The notes under the pieces: generated by a model | Told to the model about the DNA's origin: nothing | Seen by the model: the letters and a program-made list of their open reading frames with translations, nothing else | Databases searched by the model: none | Shown here: one piece after another, positions 1 to 6,584 of the stretch | Layout of the letters: each line of letters begins with the position of its first letter | Position numbering within the stretch: the stretch's first letter is position 1 | Assembly (NCBI RefSeq): GCF_011388215.1 | Contig: NZ_CP049989.1 | Span: 2,356,001 to 2,420,000 of the forward strand | DNA from: Hydrogenophaga crocea | GTDB lineage: Bacteria; Pseudomonadota; Gammaproteobacteria; Burkholderiales; Burkholderiaceae_C | Direction of reading: 5' to 3' | Length of the DNA stretch: 64,000 nucleotides | Made by a program: the position numbers and the translations under genes

Positions 1-1
1 G

Positions 2-718
2 TTTGCGCACGCGCAGACCACGAACCCCGTGGATGTCACGCACCTCGGACCTTGCGTGCTCGCGGTGGCCGCCCGACAGCACCGCCTGCAGCCCATCAGG
101 CCGCAGCCCTTCGTGCGGCTGGTGAACACGCACTTTTGCTTGCTGCCCCCACCCGCGCAGGCGGTCTGTTTCCTCGAAACCGGCGTTCTGGTGCGCCGTG
201 AACCCGACCTGCTCGCGCCCCTGCTCGAGACACTCGCGCAGAAGGCCTCGGCGCATCCGTCGGACTTCGGGCCCACGCAGGCGGTCTTGCTGGCCGCGCT
301 GGATTTTCTGACCCGGCCCGGCATGCCCACCCAACCGACGATGACCGCGATGGTCGATCACCTGCTGCGCGAAGACGCGCTGTGGGGCGCGTCGGATCTC
401 GCCGTGCTGATGAGGCTGGCGGGCCTGGCCGCACCGCCCCAAGGCGTGCCCACGGTGGTGGATGCGCCGCTGCGTTCGCGCATCGTCGAGGCCACGGCGC
501 GCTTCCTCGGGCACCTGAGCCAGCTGCACCGGCGCGAGCCGCACATCCTTGAACAGGAGCTCGTGAGCATGCTGGCGCCCGGCGTGCTGTGGGCCGCGAT
601 CGAGACATTGAATCCCGAGGACCGGCGCCGCGTCCTGAACCGCCCGCCGGGCGGACCCTCGCTGGCCGAACAGGTCCCGCTGATCCGCGACCGGCTCCGG
701 CAGGAGCGCGGCGACTGA
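2..718 (+). CDS. Hypothetical protein, 5' end outside the window
   Basis: I do not recognise this protein. The reading frame is open from the first bases of the window. The first possible start inside it is a GTG at 29 with no clear ribosome binding site, so the gene probably begins upstream and the first visible residues are internal. About 230 residues are visible. They look soluble and largely helical, with no membrane segment, no cysteine cluster and no clear catalytic motif; the C-terminus is charged (ends RQERGD). Codon use matches the neighbours. It converges on urtE with a 25-base gap, so it does not belong to the urea operon. The next plus-strand gene is the NEL-like ligase at 6585, but I see no sequence link between the two. 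Confidence 0.6.
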   Translation, partial: FAHAQTTNPVDVTHLGPCVLAVAARQHRLQPIRPQPFVRLVNTHFCLLPPPAQAVCFLETGVLVRREPDLLAPLLETLAQKASAHPSDFGPTQAVLLAALDFLTRPGMPTQPTMTAMVDHLLREDALWGASDLAVLMRLAGLAAPPQGVPTVVDAPLRSRIVEATARFLGHLSQLHRREPHILEQELVSMLAPGVLWAAIETLNPEDRRRVLNRPPGGPSLAEQVPLIRDRLRQERGD

Positions 719-743
719 AGCCGCTGCACCCGTCCCGCGTTCC

Positions 744-1454
744 TCAGATCGCCACCAGTTGCCGGATGCCCTTTTCCTGCATCTCGCTGCCCGGCCCGCT
801 GGCGATCACCTCGCCGCGCTCCATCACGAGGTAGCGGTCGGCCAGGGCCTCGGCGAAGTCGTAGTACTGCTCCACCAGCAGGATCGCCATCGGCTCGCCA
901 TCCAGGCCCTGGTCGGCGAGCTGGCGCAGCACGCGGCCGATGTCCTTGATGATGTTGGGCTGTATGCCCTCGGTGGGCTCGTCGAGGATCAGCACCTTGG
1001 GCTTGCTCGCGAGCGCGCGCGCGATCGCCAGCTGTTGCTGCTGCCCGCCCGACAGATCGCCGCCGCGGCGGCCCAGCATCTGCTGCAGCACCGGGAACAG
1101 CTCGAACAGCTGCGGCGGCACCGGCGTGCCCGCGGGCCGCGTGGCCAGGCCCATCTGCAGGTTTTCCTGCACCGTCAGCCGCGCGAAGATCTCGCGCCCC
1201 TGCGGCACGTAGCCCATGCCCAGGTGCGCGCGCACGTAGGGTGCGGCCGTGTGCACCGCCTGCCCGTTGAACACGATGCCGCCGCTCTTGATGGGCACCA
1301 GGCCCATGAGCGACTTGAGCAGCGTGGTCTTGCCCACGCCGTTGCGGCCCAGCACCACCGTCACTTCACCTGCGCGCGCCTGCAGGCTCACGCCGCGCAG
1401 GATGTGGCTGCCGCCGTAGTACTGGTGAACGTCTTTGACTTCAAGCATGGTCAT
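744..1454 (-). CDS. urtE: Urea ABC transporter ATP-binding protein UrtE
   Basis: This is the second ATPase of the high-affinity urea importer UrtABCDE, a branched-chain-amino-acid-type ABC system, and acts on the cytoplasmic face of the membrane. The 236-residue product has Walker A GRNGVGKT (36-43), the signature LSGGQ (134-138) and Walker B LILDEP (155-160). The opening HQYYGGSHIL is typical of UrtE and separates it from LivF. The start is the ATG at 1454, which overlaps the urtD stop in an ATGA junction; a second ATG two codons later is possible. It is the last gene of the operon. In many relatives ureD follows here, but in this window an unrelated gene converges from the other side. Confidence 0.95.
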   Translation of the reverse strand: MTMLEVKDVHQYYGGSHILRGVSLQARAGEVTVVLGRNGVGKTTLLKSLMGLVPIKSGGIVFNGQAVHTAAPYVRAHLGMGYVPQGREIFARLTVQENLQMGLATRPAGTPVPPQLFELFPVLQQMLGRRGGDLSGGQQQQLAIARALASKPKVLILDEPTEGIQPNIIKDIGRVLRQLADQGLDGEPMAILLVEQYYDFAEALADRYLVMERGEVIASGPGSEMQEKGIRQLVAI

Positions 1455-2326
1455 CGCCCAAGGTAGACCTCGATCACGCGCTCGTCGGCCTGCACCTCGT
1501 CGAGCGTGCCCTCGGCCAGCACCGCGCCATCGCACAGCACCGTGACCTTCTCCGAGATGGTGCGGATGAAGGCCATGTCGTGCTCGACCACCATCAGCGA
1601 GTGCTTGCCCTTGAGCGTGAGGAAGAGCTGCGCGGTGCGCTCGGTTTCTTCATCGGTCATGCCGGCCACGGGCTCGTCGAGCAGCAGCAGCTTGGGCTCC
1701 TGCATGAGCAGCATGCCGATTTCCAGCCACTGCTTCTGGCCGTGGCTCAGTTCGCCCGCGCGGCGCGTGACGTGCCCGGCGAGGTGGATGGTGGTGATCA
1801 CCTCGGCCAGGCGGTCGCGCTGTTCGCCATTGGGGCGAAAGTGCATCGAAGGCCACACGCGCTTGTTGGTCGCGAGCGCGAGTTCGAGGTTCTCGTACAC
1901 GCTGAGCTGCTCGAACACCGTGGGCTTCTGGAACTTGCGGCCAATGCCCAGCGTGGCGATCTCGGCCTCGCGGTGGCGCAGCAGGTCGATGGTGGAGCCG
2001 AAGAACACCGTGCCCTTGTCGGGGCGGGTCTTGCCGGTGATGATGTCCATCATCGTGGTCTTGCCCGCGCCGTTGGGCCCGATGATGCAGCGCAGCTCGC
2101 CGGGCGCGATGTCCAGCGACAGACCGTTGATGGCCTTGAAGCCGTCGAAGGCCACGTGCACGTCTTCGAGGTAGAGGATGCGGCCGTGCGTGACATCGAC
2201 CTCGCCCGGCGTCACCACGCGCGAGAAGCCCGCCTTGCGGCCGCCCGATTCGGTGTTGCCCGCGGGCCGCAGGCCCGCGGCCTTCTGCAGGCGCTCGGCG
2301 CCCGATTGCATGAGGTCGGGCGTCAT
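1451..2326 (-). CDS. urtD: Urea ABC transporter ATP-binding protein UrtD
   Basis: This is the first ATPase of the urea importer. The 291 residues carry Walker A GPNGAGKT (83-90), an LSHGQ signature near 198 and Walker B LLLLDEP. It is longer than usual because of an N-terminal extension of about 45 residues (MTPDLMQSGAERLQ...) ahead of the ABC fold, which starts near GRILYLEDV. The ATG at 2326 overlaps the urtC stop (ATGA), which supports this start. An alternative start closer to the fold would remove the extension, but the overlap matches the other junctions in this operon. Confidence 0.95.
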   Translation of the reverse strand: MTPDLMQSGAERLQKAAGLRPAGNTESGGRKAGFSRVVTPGEVDVTHGRILYLEDVHVAFDGFKAINGLSLDIAPGELRCIIGPNGAGKTTMMDIITGKTRPDKGTVFFGSTIDLLRHREAEIATLGIGRKFQKPTVFEQLSVYENLELALATNKRVWPSMHFRPNGEQRDRLAEVITTIHLAGHVTRRAGELSHGQKQWLEIGMLLMQEPKLLLLDEPVAGMTDEETERTAQLFLTLKGKHSLMVVEHDMAFIRTISEKVTVLCDGAVLAEGTLDEVQADERVIEVYLGR

Positions 2327-3447
2327 GCGGCGCCTCCCTTCTTCAGCTTCTTCAACAGGCCCACCACCCCCTGTGGCATGAACAGCGTGACCGCGATGAA
2401 CAGCGCGCCGAGCACATAAAGCCAGAACTCGGGGAAGGTCACGGTGAGCCAGCTCTTGGCGCCGTTGACCAGGAAGGCCCCCACGATGGGGCCGATCAGC
2501 GTGCCGCGCCCGCCCACCGCGGCCCAGATCGCGATCTCGATGCTGTTGGCCGGGCTCATCTCGCTCGGGTTGATGATGCCCACCTGCGGCACGTAGAGCG
2601 CGCCGGCCACGCCGCACATCACGGCCGAGATGGTCCAGATGGCGAGCTTGTAGGGCAGCGGGTCGTAGCCGCAGAACATGGTGCGGTTCTCGGCGTCGCG
2701 GATGGCCTGCAGCACACGGCCGAACTTGCTGCGCACCAGCCAGCGCGCCAGCAGGAAGCAGCCCAGCAGCGTGAGGCCCGTGAGCACGAACAGCACCATG
2801 CGCATCTGCGGCGTGGCAATGGCGATGCCCAGGATGCGCTTGAAGTCGGTGAAGCCGTTGTTGCCGCCGAAGCCGGTCTCGTTGCGGAAGAACAGCAGCA
2901 GCGCGGCGTAGGTGAGCGCCTGCGTGATGATGGAGAAGTACACGCCCTTGATGCGCGAGCGGAAGGCGAAGTAGCCGAACACGAAGGCCACGCCGCCGGG
3001 CACGAGCACGATCAGGCACAGGGTGGCGAGGAAGCTGTCGGACAGCGCCCAGTGCCAGGGCAGTTCCTTCCAGTCGAGGAACACCATGAAGTCGGGCAGG
3101 TCGCTCTGGTACTGGCCGTCGCGGCCGATCTGGCGCATGAGGTACATGCCCATCATGTAGCCGCCGAGCGCGAAGAACAGGCCGTGGCCCAGCGACAGGA
3201 TGCCGCTGTAGCCCCAGATCAGGTCCATCGCGAGCGCGCAGATCGCGTAGCACATGATCTTGCCGATCAGGCTCACGAGGTAGTCGCTCAGGTGCAGCGG
3301 ACTGTCGGGCGGCACCACGAGGTTGAGCACCGGCGCCAGCGCGCCCACCACGAGAAGCGCCACCAGGAAGGCGCTCCAGCCGGCGCGCGTGAGCAGGGGC
3401 GCGCGCTGCGGCAGCACCACGCCGGGGGTTTGGGGCAGGCCGCTCAT
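2323..3447 (-). CDS. urtC: Urea ABC transporter permease UrtC
   Basis: This is an inner-membrane permease of the LivM type. It pairs with UrtB to form the urea channel. The 374 residues contain about nine to ten hydrophobic segments, beginning at WSAFLVALLVVGAL, and the family motif GYSGILSLGHG. A coupling region near FGRVLQAIRDAENR would contact the ATPases. The C-terminal KKLKKGGAA is cytoplasmic. The start ATG at 3447 overlaps the urtB stop by four bases. Confidence 0.95.
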   Translation of the reverse strand: MSGLPQTPGVVLPQRAPLLTRAGWSAFLVALLVVGALAPVLNLVVPPDSPLHLSDYLVSLIGKIMCYAICALAMDLIWGYSGILSLGHGLFFALGGYMMGMYLMRQIGRDGQYQSDLPDFMVFLDWKELPWHWALSDSFLATLCLIVLVPGGVAFVFGYFAFRSRIKGVYFSIITQALTYAALLLFFRNETGFGGNNGFTDFKRILGIAIATPQMRMVLFVLTGLTLLGCFLLARWLVRSKFGRVLQAIRDAENRTMFCGYDPLPYKLAIWTISAVMCGVAGALYVPQVGIINPSEMSPANSIEIAIWAAVGGRGTLIGPIVGAFLVNGAKSWLTVTFPEFWLYVLGALFIAVTLFMPQGVVGLLKKLKKGGAA

Positions 3448-5054
3448 GCTTCCACGCTCCGGCCCTTGAGGGCAAAGATGCCTTGCGGGCGTTTCTGGAT
3501 GAACACGATGATGAACACCAGCACCGCGATCTTGGCGAGCACGGCACCGGCCCAGCCTTCGATGAACTTGTTGAGCAGGCCCAGGCCGAGCGCGGCGTAC
3601 ACCGTGCCCGCGAGCTGGCCCACGCCGCCCAGCACCACCACCATGAACGAGTCCACGATGTAGGCCTGGCCGAGGTCGGGGCCCACGTTGCCGATCTGCG
3701 AAAGCGCACAACCCGCCAGGCCCGCGATGCCCGAGCCGAGCGCGAAGGCCCAGGTGTCGATGCGTGCGGTGTTCACGCCCATGCAGGCGGCGATCGGGCG
3801 GTTCTGCGTGACGCCGCGCACGAACAGGCCGAGCCGGGTGCGCGCGATCAGCAGCGACACGCCGATCAGCACCGCGGCCGCGAAGGCCAGGATGACGAGC
3901 CGGTTGTAGGGCAGGTTCAGGCTGCCGAGCAGCGTGATACCGCCGCTCATCCAGCTCGGGTTCTCCACCGCCACGTTCTGCGCGCCGAACAGGCTGCGCA
4001 CGAGCTGCATGAGCACCAGCGAAATGCCCCAGGTGGCGAGCAGCGTCTCCAGCGGGCGGCCGTAGAGGAAGCGGATCACCGTGCGCTCCATCACCGCACC
4101 CACCAGGGCCGAGGCGGTGAAGGCCACGGGCAGGGCCACCAGCAGGTAGGCGTCGAACCAGCCGGGCAGGTGCTGGCGGAAGAAGGCCTGCACGAGCCAG
4201 GTGGCGTACGCGCCGATCATGATCAGCTCGCCGTGCGCCATGTTGATCACGCCCATGAGGCCGTAGGTGATGGCCAGGCCCAGCGCCGCGAGCAGCAGGA
4301 TGCTGCCCAGGCTGATGCCGGTGAAGGCCTGGCCCAGGCCGCTGGCGAGCGCCACGCGGCGGTCGATGGCGGTCAGCGATTGGCCCAGCGCGGCCTTGAC
4401 CTTGGCGCTGCTCTCCTGCTTCAGGCGGTCTTCGATCAGCGGCCGCACGATGGGCTGGCGCGCTTCGCCGAGCTTGGTGGCCGCGGCCAGGCGCACGGCC
4501 TCGTCCTCGCTGGCGAGCTGCAGCGCGGCCTGCGCGAGCTCGAGCGACTGGCGCGTGGCGGCGTCGAGCGTGTCGAGCGCGAGCGCCTTTTCAATCAGGG
4601 GCAGGCCTTCGGGATCGGGGTCGCTGAAGGCGCTGCGTTGCAGGCTGCGCGCGGCCTCGCGCTGGCGCGCGGGGCCGGCGGTGAACAGCTCGATGCCGGC
4701 CAGCGCGGTGTCGAGCACGCCGCGCAGCCGGTTGTTGACCATGGCGTCGCCGGCCGCCTCGGGCAGGGCCGCGGGCTGGCCGGTCACGGCGTCGACCGCC
4801 GTGGCGCCGCTGACGATGAAGACGCGGTCGTCCGTGTGCTTCAAGGCCTCGTCGGCCAGCGCGCGGATCAGCGCGTGGCCGCGCTCATCGCTCGCGGCCG
4901 CGAGGCGGTTGATGGCATCGATGCGCTCGTCGGTCGCACCCTGGGCCACGGCCAGGGCGTCTTCCACGGTGAGCGCCCGGGCCGGCGCGCCGGCCAGGAG
5001 CCCGAAGGCCCCCAGCCACACGCTCCACAGAACGAACAGTCGTCGCATCGTCAT
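3444..5054 (-). CDS. urtB: Urea ABC transporter permease UrtB
   Basis: This is the LivH-type permease of the urea importer, 536 residues long. An N-terminal signal segment (LFVLWSVWLGAFGLLAG) is followed by about 200 residues of helical, probably periplasmic sequence, and then by the membrane part from about residue 235 with GVINMAHGELIMIGAY. The long N-terminal periplasmic domain is characteristic of proteobacterial UrtB and separates it from LivH. The start is the ATG at 5054; a second ATG at 5048 is equally possible. It lies 15 bases downstream of urtA. Confidence 0.95.
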   Translation of the reverse strand: MTMRRLFVLWSVWLGAFGLLAGAPARALTVEDALAVAQGATDERIDAINRLAAASDERGHALIRALADEALKHTDDRVFIVSGATAVDAVTGQPAALPEAAGDAMVNNRLRGVLDTALAGIELFTAGPARQREAARSLQRSAFSDPDPEGLPLIEKALALDTLDAATRQSLELAQAALQLASEDEAVRLAAATKLGEARQPIVRPLIEDRLKQESSAKVKAALGQSLTAIDRRVALASGLGQAFTGISLGSILLLAALGLAITYGLMGVINMAHGELIMIGAYATWLVQAFFRQHLPGWFDAYLLVALPVAFTASALVGAVMERTVIRFLYGRPLETLLATWGISLVLMQLVRSLFGAQNVAVENPSWMSGGITLLGSLNLPYNRLVILAFAAAVLIGVSLLIARTRLGLFVRGVTQNRPIAACMGVNTARIDTWAFALGSGIAGLAGCALSQIGNVGPDLGQAYIVDSFMVVVLGGVGQLAGTVYAALGLGLLNKFIEGWAGAVLAKIAVLVFIIVFIQKRPQGIFALKGRSVEA

Positions 5055-5069
5055 CGGTCCGATTGCGCC

Positions 5070-6365
5070 TTACTTCGCCATCTTGGCGGGCACGTTCTTC
5101 TTGCCCTTGTTCTCGGGGATGTAGTCGCTCCAGGGGTCGGCGACCACCGGGCCCGGCGTCTTCCACACCACGTTGAACTGGCCGTCGGCGCGCACCTCGC
5201 CGATGAACACCGGCTTGTGCAGGTGGTGGTTTTCCTTGTCCATGGTGGAGATGAAGCCACCCGGGGCCTGGAAGGTCTGGCCGTACATGGCGGTGCGCAC
5301 CTTGTCCACGTCGGTGCTCTTGGCCTTGGTGACCGCCTGCGCCCACATGTTGATGCCGATGTAGGTGGCCTCCATCGGGTCGTTGGTGATGGGCTTGTCC
5401 TTGTGGCCCGGGATGTTCTTGGCCTTGGCGTAGTCGCTCCACTTCTTCACGAACGCGGTGTTGGCCGGGCTCTTGATGCTCATGAAGTAGTTCCATGCGG
5501 CCAGGTGGCCCACGAGCGGCTTGGTGTCCACACCGCGCAGCTCCTCCTCACCCACCGAGAACGCGACCACGGGCACGTCCTTGGCCGACAGGCCGGCGTT
5601 GCCCAGTTCCTTGTAGAAGGGCACGTTGGAGTCGCCGTTGATGGTGGACACCACGGCGGTCTTCTTGCCTTCGCTGGCGAACTTCTTGACCTTGGCGATG
5701 ATGGTCTGGTAGTCGCTGTGGCCGAAGGGGGTGTACTCCTCCATGATGTCGGCATCGGCCACGCCCTTGCTCTTGAGGAAGGCGCGCAGGATCTTGTTGG
5801 TGGTGCGCGGGTACACGTAGTCGGTGCCCAGCAGCACGAAGCGCTTGGCCGAGCCGCCGTCCTTGCTCATCAGGTACTCCACCGCCGGAATGGCCTGCTG
5901 GTTGGGTGCGGCGCCGGTGTAGAACACGTTGGGGCTGAGCTCTTCGCCTTCGTATTGCACGGGGTAGAACAGCAGGCCGTTGTTTTCCTCGACCACCGGC
6001 AGCACCGACTTGCGGCTCACCGAGGTCCAGCAGCCGAAGATCACGGCGACCTTGTCCTGCGTGAGCAGCTGCTTGGTCTTCTCGGCGAACAGCGGCCAGT
6101 TCGAGGCCGGGTCCACCACCACGGGCTCGAGCTTCTTGCCCAGCAGGCCGCCCTTGGCGTTGATCTCGTCGATCGCCATCAGCACCGTGTCCTTGAGCAC
6201 GGTCTCCGAAATGGCCATGGTGCCCGAGAGGCTGTGCAGCACGCCGACCTTGATGGTCTCTTGCGCGTGGGCGCTCAGGCCGGTGAAGCCGAGCGAGGCG
6301 ACGGTGGCGGCGGCCGCCAGGGTCTTGAGCGTCAGGCGACGCGGTTGGGAGGTGTTCGACGGCAT
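5070..6365 (-). CDS. urtA: Urea ABC transporter substrate-binding protein UrtA
   Basis: This is the periplasmic urea receptor that feeds UrtBC. The 431-residue product starts at the ATG at 6365, preceded by AGGAG at a good distance. An N-terminal export signal of about 31 residues ends near AHAQE; its PRRLTLK resembles a twin-arginine motif but is not a perfect one. The mature start ETIKVGVLHSLSGTMA and the later VFIGEVRADGQF are typical of UrtA/FmdD-type binding proteins. It is the first gene of urtABCDE and its promoter must lie in the 219-base region shared with the divergent ligase gene. By family knowledge such operons are induced under nitrogen limitation; no NtrC site was identified by eye. 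Confidence 0.96.
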   Translation of the reverse strand: MPSNTSQPRRLTLKTLAAAATVASLGFTGLSAHAQETIKVGVLHSLSGTMAISETVLKDTVLMAIDEINAKGGLLGKKLEPVVVDPASNWPLFAEKTKQLLTQDKVAVIFGCWTSVSRKSVLPVVEENNGLLFYPVQYEGEELSPNVFYTGAAPNQQAIPAVEYLMSKDGGSAKRFVLLGTDYVYPRTTNKILRAFLKSKGVADADIMEEYTPFGHSDYQTIIAKVKKFASEGKKTAVVSTINGDSNVPFYKELGNAGLSAKDVPVVAFSVGEEELRGVDTKPLVGHLAAWNYFMSIKSPANTAFVKKWSDYAKAKNIPGHKDKPITNDPMEATYIGINMWAQAVTKAKSTDVDKVRTAMYGQTFQAPGGFISTMDKENHHLHKPVFIGEVRADGQFNVVWKTPGPVVADPWSDYIPENKGKKNVPAKMAK

Positions 6366-6471
6366 GGCGCTTCTCCTGTGATCCGTTGAGGGACTGATGG
6401 GCATTTGGGGGCCGCCCCGGGGCGTGGGCCTTCGGCAGCGGTCGAGGGGGAATTTAGGGAGAAGGGCCGCC

Positions 6472-6496
6472 GGCGTATGTACGCCGGGTGGCGTAC
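6472..6496. promoter_or_regulatory. Palindromic half-site cluster between urtA and the NEL-like gene
   Basis: Three alternating half-sites lie in the divergent intergenic region: GGCGTA (6472-6477), TACGCC (6480-6485) and GGCGTA (6490-6495). They form two overlapping inverted repeats, the second being a perfect 7-base arm pair (GTACGCC, 4-base spacer, GGCGTAC). The layout fits an operator for a dimeric regulator. One candidate is the LuxR-type regulator encoded at 13465-14484, but this is inference. The rest of the 6366-6584 gap shows no further structure that I can support. Confidence 0.4.
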
Positions 6497-6584
6497 GGCG
6501 GGGCCCGCCACGGCCCATGACGATGGCCTGAACCCCGGAACCGGGGTGGCGGGCCCGTGTCCACGGGCGGACAGGAGCCGCCCC

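Noticed and set aside
3483..6389. A 968-codon plus-strand open frame opposite urtB and urtA
   Set aside because: It is antisense to clearly identified genes; the translation is rich in His, Arg, Gln and Ala as expected from the complement of G+C-biased third positions. No start site or family motif.
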